A stretch of 25,532 bases of DNA from Temnopleurus reevesii. Its lineage: Eukaryota; Echinodermata; Echinoidea; Temnopleuroida; Temnopleuridae. The stretch spans positions 9,808-35,339 of the forward strand of contig BQKZ01007193.1 in assembly GCA_036244855.1 (NCBI GenBank). Direction: 5' to 3'. Of this stretch, positions 7,113 through 19,620 are shown piece after piece. Numbering within the stretch: the stretch's first letter is position 1; each line of letters opens with the position of its first letter. A program made the translations under genes and the position numbers. The notes under the pieces are model-generated. The model did no database searches. It saw only the letters and a program-made list of their open reading frames with translations, and had not been told where the DNA came from.

Positions 7113-10100
7113 CTGTGAGAACGAAACAAAAACAAAAAGAGAGAAATGTAAGTGATTCATCTAATAAAATATAATGAACTGAAAAAAAAAAACACTTTGC
7201 TTGTTTATAATGGTAGCAACCTCTAGCTGGATATATTGCTTTTCTATTCTTAATGAACACATATTGTTGAATATGACTCACATGAAACAATTACTATTGC
7301 ACTTCTTCAGCTTGTGTATATAACTTCCATTAAATATAAATACCATTAAGCCTGAAACCAGTCTAAGCACAAATACTTAATGGGTTAGTAACATCAAAAT
7401 CAGTCAATGCGATCGATTTTGCATAAAACTACATAATAATATCAGGAAGGTGAAAATGTCTTTGCCTTCTATCTGGATATCCAGAATGGCCCAGAAGAAG
7501 GAAGACAAGTACAAACCACTTTCCCAAATGTTGAAATGAATGACAAGCAGGACATATTGTTGAAAAACTTGATGGGAATATGAATCAAACCCTGATGCCC
7601 CAACTAATCAAGTTAAATATTCTACATCTAATAATCAAGAGTAAATAAACACATACAACTTCAGTATTGTCCTTGATTGTCGCATTGATCATATCATATA
7701 AATTTGATCTATTGCCTCAAATCATAGGATACAAGAAGAAACAAATTTAATTCACAGCCTTTCCTGCCGTAAATAAAAATCATAACCTTGATAACATGAA
7801 ATGCCTGCATGGTGAACTCTCTTGTGAAAATGATAATTCCAAACTATGAGAATGGCACATATTCTTTCCCTACTTTCTCTTGTCCATCTTGCTTGCATAC
7901 AGCTAATGTTAAAAAAAAGTTTAGACTGAACATCTATTAGCTTTTTTATGCAAACTTTTTTGGGGGCACAAGTACATTTTATGAAGAAATGATGAAAAAT
8001 GCAATGTGGGAGGCAAGGAAAAGGTAAAGGGGCTTATCAAAATCTAACGCATGCAATTGCCATGATGTTATATAACAATGTGCATACACTATTAGGCTAG
8101 TCTAATAATGAAACACAAGACAGTTAGGCATTAAAACACTTAATAGCGCCAGCTTGAGTAATAACTTATGCACGTTCACATTCATAATTTGAAATGTGTA
8201 CATCCCCAATGCAAAAGAAAAGTCATTCCTAGTTTAGGATGAAATGCAACCTCACATTGTGAACTACAAAAATTTAATCAATTTTGTTACTGCTTCTCAT
8301 CACTTATAAAATATAAAGACCGTACAAAAACTTTCTGCATTTTTCATTATCATTCTTCTTTAAGGGAGTATCCAGAAATACAATTTGGTAAGAATGTTCT
8401 TTGAATATGTGTATATGGCCAGCTTCTGCATGAAAATATCAACAAATCAACAAATTTGAATTAATAAGCAAACTGCATATCATCTTTTTTTTACACTTTT
8501 CTTTTAAAAGGGGGTAATTTTTAGTCATGTAAATATCTAAACATTCAGTATACAATGAATCCACATTCATTTTTGGTGTATTCTTTCATAAATAATTGTC
8601 CCTGAAACTTTTTTTTAGCTTAATCATATTAAATTGTTTGAAATTGAATCAGTAAGGACAGGAGTTTAAAGATAAAAATACCCACTCCTTCACCTTGGTG
8701 AAAAAAACACCCTTTAAATATCAGTTGATACACCTAGTATTATGACTTCTGGGTTAATGAATTTCAAAATAGGAGTTAGAAATTCTGTAATAGTATCAAT
8801 TGGTAAAAATGTGCAAATGAACTAGATAATGTTCACATCAAACTTGCAATCTAGTTTATTAAGACTATTCAAAATCCCAACATCAAGTGTAAAGTTAGAT
8901 TGTCATAACAAATATTGAGTTGTAACAAACACAAAACAATCGTCTCATGACACAAAATCAAAACAAATCTAGAATCATTGTGAATAAATTACTTAGTAGC
9001 TTGACAATAATATTAAATGGTTTCCTTTCAGTTACTTAAGAAATCTACATGCTTATCCTTCAATTACAAAACTTTTTTGAGCATAAGTTTATATCATGTC
9101 CATGGATCTGTATACTGGGTAAATTTACATTGATCTAGTGGGATTTTCAAGTTTTCGATACCGTGACTCTTAACAAACATAGCCCAAGTGGAGATTATCA
9201 CTCTCATTACAGATAAAATAGTGCATTCTTACACCAGAATCTACATTAGAAGTTGTATAGCTATACAAGAATGGCATGATAAAATGTGTTGCAATGTTAG
9301 CTAACCATAAAAAGTATAGCAGGAAATTGCACAGGATAGAATTTTCATCCAGTTCTGTAGTAAAACACCTGTGAACAGTCAGTCAGTCACACAATGCTTT
9401 GCATACATCATTTCTTTATTGAATGTTGGTATAAATATAGTTGTGACTGAACAAAGATTTGAATCAAATAATAATGTTTATTATCAATCTGAATTTCTGT
9501 CATTTACATAAACAAAATGCATTTTAAGTTGTAATAGAATACCAAGAAAGAGAATTTTGTGAGAAAACTATTCAAACTAATATGTGCTGAAAATGATGCA
9601 TTGACAAACAAGGCTACATGCACAGACAAAGATCTTTATGCCTACTTTCATTAAAACGAAAATGTCCAAAATGTGAGATATAGATACTATCAAAAGGGGG
9701 AAATGGCAGAATGTGTGTAATTTCACCATCAAAATTTTATGTATTATTTCACGTAAAAGGTATGAAAAAAATATTGAAAAATGATGATCCTGAACTCTCA
9801 ACCAAAATAACCTTTAAAGTTCAAAGAATAACTGATTTTTGGACAATCTTTCAGTGTTATATTCATGACATTATCCTTGTATTGCCACCTAGATGATACA
9901 AAGCCAAATTGTTCTATACGATAATTTGAGCAAAACTCTGTTCACCAAATGGGTATCCATGCATGGTGTGAGAAGAGAAATTGTGGAGTAATGGGTCATA
10001 CATGTAGTAGTTTGCAGTATTAGAAAAATTATGCAAAACAGCATGAGGGAACAAATCACCCCGCAAGCATAGTAGGTCAAGCAATTAAAATCAGCCAATG

Positions 10101-12323
10101 ACTTACATCCAACTTGCTGCTGATGACCTTTATACCACCAAAAGGGAGGTACAGAACAAGAATAAGGGCAGGGTTGACAGAGGAGAAAAAAAATCATACC
10201 AAATAATAAAAACAAGTGAAAAAAAAATAAATAAAAATATGTCAAATGTCTTAACACGATGGCATCAATTTTGTAGTAAATGAATTGAAAAATTCAAAAC
10301 TTTTAAAAATTATATGACCAAAAGCTGCAAAAATTGTGCACTGATATATGAGTCTACCCATGCTTGAAGTAGTGATTTCAGTTGGTTATACATTCATATA
10401 ATTACAACCTCTAAAATTCATTCAAAATAAGAAACTAAGATTTGATTTGCTTTAAAATTCATATTAGATGTTAGTAATTTCATGAAAATGAAAATCTTAA
10501 AATTCTATACATTGTACCTGCGTAAATGCGACTAGGTTATAAGGAAAAAAATGAAGCATAATATTCAAGTATAGCTATGTGTATAAAATGTGGACAGTTT
10601 ACAGGAACATCTGTACATGTACCTTGGCTACATGTATGGAGCAAGCCATATATTAATTAATACAACTTAAAGTTTTTGGTGAACTTTAAAAAAAAAAAAA
10701 AACTTTTGTAGCCTTAATATCTCTATAAAATACAAGTGTGTGAATAAATGAAATACATAATGACAATACACTGATTTTGATTACTGCACCATCACAAATC
10801 AAATCACACACATGCAAGATTAAAAGATTAAGATTAAGCAAGAGATGGTTTCAATACCTGTGACATTGTCTGTTCACTGATTGGTACATCATCCCCTCTT
10901 AGTGCTACTCTCTGTGCAACAGCATTTGGGTCAGCTTCAAGAATGATACTGAAATATCAAAACATGAACACTAATTTGGTAATTCAGTCATTCAGAAATG
11001 TTTTAAATTGAATTTAATTGGTATGACTTTGTGCTGAAGATAAACCGATTAAAATGTGTTTGACAAAAGATCCTGTTGGTTTAGAATCCATCATCTTTAT
11101 TTAAACTCATGATCGCAACATTTTGATTCATCTTTGAAAAAATTAGGAAGATATTGCCGAATCTACCTAAGTTTTTATCACATGTTCACAAGTAAAAGCA
11201 ATGCCATATCTTAAATAAAGTGGAGATATTTTCTTTGAATTCTTAAACTCTATTTTCATTATCCCTTAAACACCTGTAACAAATTGATACAAATCATATT
11301 CATTGTTGTCGGAATCTGTGGTCGTAACTTTTCCTCCACTCAAAAGTTCTGACTGGAACACAAGGCAGAATTATAGTCACTCATCTGGCTTTAATTTTCC
11401 CATAGACAAAAATTACTATGATTTTGACCTAAAAATATACGATTGTTTTAAACAAGTGACTTTATGAGCAATTTACTATTTTATAAATTCTGCACAGTAA
11501 GTGGCAATGAAGTTTCCTTTTATCAAATCCTAAAGAATTTCTGGTGACATCAATTCTTATATAAAGCATTGTCTCCCCACGATATGCAACCTGATATATC
11601 TCAAATATCCAAAAATTAATTGATTCCAAGCCCCTCAAATTCACAAATATCAAATTAATTGTTAACTTTGTTCTAGGGAAGGAAGCACTTTTATTTAATC
11701 ATATCCTGCCTAGACAAGCACAAAATTAGCACCAGAGATATGAATTTCACAGACTTTGAACTTTTCTTCCCAATTCTTTTTTCATCTGTCAGATAAGATT
11801 CAATAAGAAATTGTACTTCAAACTGATTTACCCTCTTTGAAAACTTGTAGATTAAACAAAAAATGACAGCCTTTTGATAGGTAACTTTTATTTTGGCGAA
11901 CATGTCATTAACATTCTGATCAATCCATGTATAAACTTAATTTGTTTATATGACAAAGAACTTTGTTCTATAGCAATTAAATTTGGCATCAAATTCCTCA
12001 CTATTATTTAATTTCTTCCTCCTAATTCTTAGTATCTCACAACATAGCAGAACAGTGATTCATACAAACATTTATTTTCTCCTTTAGAATCATTAAAATA
12101 CTCAAAATATGAAGAAGAGTAAATACTTGTCAGTCTCAGTCTCATATTATACAAAAATTCTGGTGGGTTTTTGCAGCTTCTTCTAATTTTTTTGGTAAAT
12201 GTCCATGACCTACGCTCCCCTACAATTAACTCAAATGAAACATACCCCTCATCAATGATTTCATCTAGAGCCAGGATGACAGAATCCAAGTGGTCAAAAA
12301 GAGCTTTCTTTTCCACATTTTTC
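7065..12323 (-). CDS. COPZ1: Coatomer subunit zeta (zeta-COP), C-terminal part, three exons
   Basis: Zeta-COP is the small subunit of the COPI F-subcomplex. It pairs with gamma-COP and has the longin-like fold of adaptor sigma subunits. It acts in the cytosol and on Golgi membranes in retrograde vesicle transport. The exons join as 12323-12246, 10948-10858 and 7112-7065. They give [20 protein letters not shown], then [20 protein letters not shown], then [16 protein letters not shown] and [15 protein letters not shown], ending at TAG (7067-7065). From memory, human COPZ1 reads [20 protein letters not shown]...[34 protein letters not shown]. About 71 C-terminal residues are present out of a usual 175-180. 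The longin core and N-terminus are encoded upstream and were not found. The symbol is that of the vertebrate paralogue; invertebrates generally have a single COPZ gene. Confidence 0.95.
7113..10857 (-). other. COPZ1: COPZ last intron
   Basis: A 3745-bp AT-rich intron between the penultimate and terminal exons. It contains an A15 run at 10688-10702 and ordinary low-complexity stretches. Open frames at 9577-9896 and 9889-10283 overlap on both strands and lack recognisable similarity. No RNA gene or transposon ends were recognised. Confidence 0.85.
10858..10948 (-). CDS. COPZ1: COPZ penultimate exon ([20 protein letters not shown]...)
   Basis: This 91-bp exon has a GATATTTCAG acceptor (AG at 10950-10949) and a GTATTGAAAC donor from 10857. 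It encodes [20 protein letters not shown] followed by [10 protein letters not shown]. The VALRG(E/D)DVP(L/I)(T/S)EQT motif is the strongest zeta-COP signature in the window. It enters in phase 2 and leaves in phase 0. Confidence 0.96.
10949..12245 (-). other. COPZ1: COPZ intron (between DEIIDEG and IILEADP)
   Basis: A 1297-bp AT-rich intron. Open frames at 11462-11903 (minus strand) show no known domain. Nothing else was recognised. Confidence 0.87.
12246..12323 (-). CDS. COPZ1: COPZ internal exon ([12 protein letters not shown]...DEIIDE)
   Basis: This 78-bp exon has a TTATTTTCAG acceptor (AG at 12325-12324) and a GTATGTTTC donor from 12245. It is phase 2 on both sides. It starts with the last base of an Arg codon (matching the conserved MLRKNVEK) and ends with GG of a Gly codon completed by T in the next exon. 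It encodes 25 full codons of the C-terminal helix region. Its length is a multiple of three. Confidence 0.94.
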
Positions 12324-15300
12324 CTGAAAATAAATGATATAAAAGGAAAAGAGGTTTATTGATGACAGATATTTACAAGCGTTAGCAAGGTAAGGAGAGT
12401 TTAATATTTCATAATTTGATGTGTTGGGGGTATACATTTCTTTAATTGAAATCTAGATCAAGATACGGTGGCCGATACTCCCTGAGCCCTTCTCTAGCTG
12501 CGCTTGGCTGACACGGCGACACAGAGAGGGGCCATGTCAAATCACTTGCATCATTCTTGGATGACGAGCTAGAAATCTCCCAGATATGGAGAGAAATTAG
12601 AGTGATCAATCAGCGCTTTATTTTGGTGAGGCATCTCGACTATTCCTTCAGAAAACAGGATCTGTGCAATTGACTTTGTGACTAAATATTACCATCCTAA
12701 GGGGGGCAGGGAATTGGAGGCAGAAGACCCTTGAATGCTCATTGTGAGGTGTAGGTTTCCGTGGATGTGGTTGTATCAAGGATTCCTCGGTTGTATCCAC
12801 ATAGATCAGGTGACCATAATCATTATCCCACAGCTGTTCTTCATTAACTAATAGTAAAATTAGTGTCAAGCGTCTGACAAAAAGTATATGAATTAAGAAA
12901 TGAAACTACCAGTACTGCTTGCGAAAAGGTAAAAATGAATGAAGGGTTTATGTGCAGGTATCAATGTAGATTGATCATGACAAACTCCAACACTTGCTTT
13001 CTACTCAGGGTTTGACTTCTCCCCAAAAAACGTCTATCTGTCTTTATCACACTTGTATCTTTGCAACTGACACACATTACAGCGGATAAGGCCTAACAAA
13101 AATTTCACTCATAATTAATTCAGTTAACATAACCATGATCAATTCTTAATGAACACAAAATATATCCTCAATTATAGAACAAAAAGTGCATTTTGCATGG
13201 TGTAATGTTATAGGTCAGGACCAAGAATGTATGTCCTCTGAACCATCTAGGAGGGTTTCACAGTCATGCACTAAACAATATGACTGATGAAATATGAACG
13301 CTGCCAAGGAAATATTACTCTACTCTTCAAAGGTGATGAGAGAAAGGGAAGTGACATACAAGTCAATCAAAGAGGGAGGGTATTCCAACCCCAAGGGAAG
13401 ACAGAGATGGGAGGGGAGAAAGGGGGAAGGAAGAAGATATTCATATTCAACTGTCACTGGGATGAGAATAAGATCAAACCTGCCCTGGAAATGGAGGAGA
13501 AGATGGCAGTATCTGATTAGAGGTTGGACCAGGGGAGGAAAATGACAAGTAGAGAAAGAGAAGGAAGAAGATGTGAGAGAGAAAACATTCGTGTAGACCA
13601 ACTTCCTTCTTATGAAGTTTAACTCTTGTGTAACTAATGGACTCATCAATCACTTGTTTAAGTTAACTTGTGGATCACAAGTTGAAAATAATTTACAGAG
13701 TCTGGGATTTGATATTTATGCTCTACATCTTGAATTCATTTAGGCTTCTTCTTAAACCAATATAATAGAGACTTGTTTCTTTTCAATCATTTTAATTTGT
13801 GAGGGGTGATGGTAGATCATCAAGGTTTCTGTTATAATAACCACAATCTGTTCATGGCTATCAAAATGTCAATCTTTTCATCATAATATGCTACTCATTA
13901 TATCTTGGCACCAGGGAAGATTTTCAAACCATATATTTAGCAAAATAAATCTTCTTTTGGTGTGAAATCAGTAGCATTAAAATGCACGAGGATATTATCT
14001 CCGCAATTAAGTGTGAGATGTTTTAGTTTGGTCCTATTTTCCCTGAATCATCTTTATTAAGCAATGCTCCAGAAGATGAAGCTCCCTTTGGTAACCAAGC
14101 CACCACAACACTCTTCTGAGTCCAAAAAGCTTTCTTCAGAGACTTCAGGACTACATCTAAACTAGAGTTTGACTGAAATCAAGGCTCTGGTAGGGGTTCT
14201 TTATCCAGGTGAGGCATGATACAAGTTTTCCTCCTCCTGGCTCCTCTCTTGAGATCTCAAGTGATGACAAAATGATACAGTGTGACTGGTCTTTGGCAGC
14301 TTTTACATCCTGATGAAAGAAATGCCAGGGATGTTTGAGTGGAGGAAACAGAATTGCTGATATTTGCAAACTTCGAAAAACAAAAAGATTCATTGTTCAT
14401 TTAAAATAACTATAACTGCAAAATTTTTGACCAATTCCTGAAAGAAAAACAAATTTTTATAAAAGAGCCATGTGGTTTTACTACAGACATGTCTTTCTCT
14501 ATTTGTAAACAAACAAATGAAATTTGATGAAAAAATACCCGCATCTCAGAATTGCTTGTGGATAAAGAAGACTATGTCAAAGATGATTTTTCCAAATCTC
14601 TAACAATCTGGTCTTTCTTAATATATGTTTTTTTTTTGTTGGTGAATATTTATCTAATAGCATTTTTAATAATGAATCATACTTGTGGATACAGCATCTC
14701 TGAGATAAAAAAAAAATTAGACTTGAATGTAAGAACTATCCAATAGTGATTGTCTCCTAAGAGCTTGCTATCTCTCTTAGTTTTTATACTGTAGCTTTGT
14801 AAGTTTTGTTCTAATGGTGCTGGCTGATCAAAATAAATTTGAATTAGACTCCTCTTAAAAGAACAGTGAGCCATTCAGAATGCTGCTTTAAGTATACAGT
14901 TGATTTGCAGTTTAGTTTTGCCTGTTTGCAACTTTTCCAAATTTTACGTTACTATCTAGAAATCAGTATACATGAGTAGACTACTTGTAAATGAGTCAGT
15001 TAATTAAAAATCATAATAACAAAAGGATTATTATTGCTTGGTCCTGTGAATAACAAAAAGGCAGATAACGGAAGCAATAAAACAGGGCCATAAGACAACC
15101 TGTTCTTTGATTTTAAAATGAGTGAACATCATCTCTAATGACCAGAACACAAAGCAGATCCTGTCAATGATGACAAGACAAAGGTCAGCTATTGTTCTGC
15201 ATGGGCAGTCCAGAGGGACTAACCTGAGATAACCTTGCTATCAAGGGAAGCCCAAGACAAGCTGACAAAGATACACCTTAGACAGGTGAGATGGTGAGGA

Positions 15301-16377
15301 ACACAGGACAAAAAGAGACTATAATGACAAATATCATTCTATATCTATGGATGACATTTGCTTTGGACATGCCAAATCAATCTCTCTAAATCTTCTGCTT
15401 CCTTTGTGCATGAAAGCAAAAAGGTCAAAGTTATTCATCCCAATCTCAGTGGACTAAATATTGTGGGCAGCGAATCCACCTACTAACAAAACAGCAATGG
15501 AGGTGTTCAAAGAGAGATATGTAATACTTAAAATGGTAAAGATCCATTTAAAGATGGCATAGCAAGTTGATGTAAAACTTAAAAGGAATTATTTTTCTCC
15601 CACTTCTTTTGTTTGTCCTCTTCTAGCTCTTTTTATGTTTCAGTTCATGTATGTTTGTTTTTTTTTCTCCTACAATTACATTTACTTTGTTAGGTGTGAT
15701 CATTATTTTTTATCATCTCCCTCTCAGCAGTATCACCAGCAGGCATAAATGCCCCAGCCCCTGCACATCTCTGATCAGGGGCCACTTGGCAAGGTATGGC
15801 AGGCCAACGGGAAGGGTCCAGTGTCATGCATCACTGCTACCGGACAAGGAACACCATGAGATCTGATGGACTGAAGGATGATTGAAGAGGATGTGATTTG
15901 TTTTATGTGTGTTTGGGGGATGGGACTCCCTTGAGAGGGAGAAGACAAGATAAAAGGAAGGGGGAAGAGGCTTGTGATGACACAACAAAGGGTGAGTGAC
16001 ATGGGATGCAGCTTTGCTGAGTCATAGAAAGAAACTTAAAAACAAGCTATCAAAGCCAAAGACACAATGGAAGGATAGGGGTTGACTGATGTCAAAGGTT
16101 ATTGGTAAATGGTATGAAGTTTCCAAATCAAATATTTTAATTGTAAAATAAAAAGAAAGGTTAGAAGTCATTATATGGTTGAAATTGGATGGACTGTATG
16201 TATGTATTTCATAGATAGATAGATTGTGAAGTGGCCTAAGTTAGAATGCACAACGAATGTAATAACCCTTGCTTCAAGAGCTGTAATACTTTCAATGTAT
16301 AAAGATTTATTATGCAAAAGAAAATTTCAAGAGACTTTAATAAACATCTTGATAATATTACTGAGGTTTGGATTTCA

Positions 16378-16513
16378 TTCGTCACAGTCACAGTGACAAT
16401 TGACCGGAGTAGTATGTCATAGTTTTACGAGTCTTCTCATTTTTGCGTGTGCAATTACCTGTGACGAAACAACTATCACATACTACTTCCAGTCAAAGTG
16501 CCCTTCGTCACAG
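16378..16513. repeat. Inverted-repeat hairpin flanked by a 10-bp direct repeat
   Basis: The arms at 16400-16424 and 16472-16496 pair as TTGAC(C/T)GGA, then AGTAGTATGT(C/G)ATAG, with one bulged base and two mismatches. The loop is about 45 nt. TTCGTCACAG occurs at 16378-16387 and 16504-16513 in direct orientation, and inverted at 16459-16468 inside the loop side. It could be a microRNA-like precursor or a small foldback element with a target duplication. Confidence 0.5.
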
Positions 16514-19349
16514 TTGACCAAAATCGAAAACGACTTATTAACTCTTTCCACATCTTGGGTATAGAATTCACCCATCAATGCTCTTAGACTGGCAAAAGAT
16601 AGAGGGCAGTATGTAGTATACACTATGAAACAAAAGGACAAAGAAACTGAACAAAGTAAAATAACTCCCTACTTAAGATTTCACACTGGCTCTAGCAGAC
16701 AATCAGCAAACTTTATTGACATTAATTCTCTATGTTAATGACCATTTATTCAAATGTACATGGGATACAATAAAAGCCCATATGTATATTCTTTGCAGAA
16801 TTTATTTTGTGCATGAGAGTAATTGGAAGAGCTGGAATGAGAGGTTGTCCACTTTTTTTTTTCATCCTTACATTTTACAGCGCTAATACAACTCAAAAGG
16901 GTGATTTAAAAATCCCCAAATGTGATTTAAAAATCAAAATTTTGGAGGCAACAAGTTGCCTTAAAATAAAGCAGATATCAGTAGATCTACATTATTAATA
17001 CAATTAAAGGCTCAATTTACTAAAACATACACTTTAACGTGTTCTTTGTTTGATATAGTTGTCATGTTCTATTCAGACCACATGATTTACTGGTGCAATA
17101 ATAGCAACTCAACTGCAACAAAGTTTTCTTTAAGAACACTTTTATTGTTTCCCCTGGAAGTATCAGGTGTCTGTAAGTAGACATGCAACAACCAAAACAA
17201 GTCCAACTTGAAACAAAACTCCTTGATTGCTCTACTGGGTGTGCTAAATATTTCATTTTGTCACTCATCCATTATAGTCAGCATCAAATGATCTTAGTGG
17301 GAGAGGTAAAGTGATGTATCTTCGACCTGAAAGGACCCAGAGAAGGATTGAGTCAGGTGTCACTGTAACTATCTGTTAATTGGTTGTGACGAGCCTATCT
17401 CAGGTCACATGGGTTCACTGAGTGAGTTCACACACCCACATCTCCCAGTAGTTTGCCTGAAGAGCAATAACTAATCCCCAGGAGCCCCGCCAAGTAAAAA
17501 AATCATCAAAGCGATGCCAACAGGAAAGGGAATACCAATACTAACTTCCCAGGAAATTTTGATTAAGATGCTCTGTAAGTTAGTGCAAGATAGTCAGCCC
17601 GAAGCTCAAGAAAGTTCTTCTTAAATGGTCATCATCGTCAGCTCATTACTGGTCATATTTCTAAATCATACAAATAAATTAGTGCTACCATGAATTGGCA
17701 ATTATTCCAACAAGGCGTACTACAAATTCCTTCTTCACTTTTTACCTAATAAAGAGTCCATCACGCACTGTAACCTCTTTGTAAAGTACTTTGTACCTTT
17801 CACTTGCCTATTTAATCAAAAGCTATCAGTTTCAAACACTATTCTGCCTTCAGCAATTCTTCTCCTGAAGTTTTTACCGATCTGTTATCAGTATGAGCAG
17901 AAAGGGTTTTTACAAGCAAATGTTCCCTTTTGGGAACTCCACAGTTGAACAAGGTCAATGATCACATGTCCATGACTCACAAACATCATGAACAAATTAC
18001 TGCAAATAAAAAGGGGCAAAAGAAAGAAAATATCTGACAAATTCATTGATGAGAGCACAATCTGATGTATGATTCACTTTTGGAAAACAGGACATCTTGT
18101 TAAAGGGTGCAGTGAATTTGTCAAAAAAAGTCCAAATAAAATTTAAGGAATTCTGTCTCAACTTTAGATAACGGATATGAATAAAGATAATGAAAGAAAG
18201 ATGAGTCTCAGATGACACATAACAATTAATTCAAGCTTAAAAGAAGCTTTTGATAAACTGAATATTTTAGGGTACTCTTGCAGGATGCTGACCATTACAG
18301 CATCTGTTATAACGTCGTGAGAAGGTCAAATTAGAAAAGTGTTTTTTAGTTCTTAATCAGCTTTTTAAAGTGAGTTTGTCAGGTTCAGGTGATGATAATT
18401 GATACGCACTGTGATGAAAGCATGACAGGTATCTAACATTAGGGACGAGCAGTAACTCAATATGAATGACATTGACACTTAATAGACCTTGGGGTGGGAT
18501 GGTTAACATTGTGGGACCAATTATCAAGTGCAGGGCAACAACCTTTGGAGAACAAAAGAGGATGCATATGGGTCAAATATTTTGCAATATTGGGAAAGAT
18601 TAATAGAATAATATTAATACATTTTCAGTCACAACAAATATACGCTTCACTTGTATCTAATTATAACAAGAAGGCCATTTTAAACAATTTCCTGATTACT
18701 GGGTTGGTTCCTTATTAAATACAAAATATCACTAAAAGGAGGGAAAGAAAAGAATTTGGCTCCAGAATATCATATACTGTTATGCTGACATTTTTGATGA
18801 GATTTTATTTTCTCGAAATTTGCGGCCCTGAATTTGCTAAAATTTGAACTCGGTAATTTAGGGAAAAGGTCCGATATTTGTGTACATTAAACTATTAGCT
18901 TTTAAAGTATATGTAAACCTAGATGGAAGAGGGGGTTACATCAAAGTCAACTTTATCAGTGCACTTCAATGATAAAAAGTATTTATGAAATAGAGTATAG
19001 TGAAGTTTAATTTTAAACTATCTTATTTCCATTAATCTATCTATTTCAATTAATGAGCTTTGTCAATTATTGGCTCAAATGGAATGAAGAAAAAAATGTT
19101 TCATAGCTACAAGAGAGTATTGATCACTTTGTAACCCATACTGTTTCTGTTCAGGTCTATTGAACTGAGATCCAGCATGAGTGATTTTGAACTAAACATT
19201 CCTTGAAAACGCACTTTATTTATGTTGCTGTATGTAGAAATGTCAAGTCATATGATTAATCTTGCATCTAAAAACATTTGAAGCTTTCCATGAACATGTT
19301 GCAGCATTCATCAACTACAACTATATTTGTCGACTCTCTGTGGTACCAT

Positions 19350-19620
19350 GCTCATTAATGACCATAGTACACTTGACGATGACTCTCAGAATACACACTG
19401 ACCTCAAATAAACTTCTCCAAAGCTCAACAATCTGAGGTTCAATTCTCCCTATTGGTTGTGCTCCTATGCAACACTGAGATTCTCTGAAGGAATGTCTTG
19501 AAGCCAGGTAACGAGAACGTGACCGCCCGTCCTCCCAAGAGATCAATTGGCAGGCTACATCACCTAAAGACACTCCAATAAAAGTCAAGTCAGCACCAGG
19601 CGTGTACACCCTCTCTATTA
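19350..19620. repeat. GC-richer block with a B-box-like word, possible SINE remnant
   Basis: A segment richer in GC than its surroundings. GGTTCAATTCTCC at 19439-19451 resembles a pol III B-box, but no convincing A-box or tRNA cloverleaf was found upstream. The word AATCTGAGGTTC recurs at 19852-19863. A minus-strand open frame crosses the block without recognisable similarity. Confidence 0.2.

Noticed and set aside
12450..12560. GC-richer stretch with an A-box-like TGGCTGACACGG
   Set aside because: No B-box at proper spacing and no cloverleaf could be drawn, so not called a tRNA or SINE.
13287..13649. Three overlapping open frames on both strands
   Set aside because: The segment is strongly purine-biased (AG-rich), which removes stops by composition. 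No domain and no splice support.
14677..14712. Possible preceding COPZ exon, because the minus strand reads ISEML near a conserved SQML position
   Set aside because: Flanking residues do not match LNCLFDS, the upstream part is a poly-T run, and there is no phase-2 donor after ML as needed to join the KNVEKK exon.
19355..19609. Minus-strand 84-codon open frame
   Set aside because: No recognisable protein similarity; it coincides with a GC-richer block that has fewer stops by composition.
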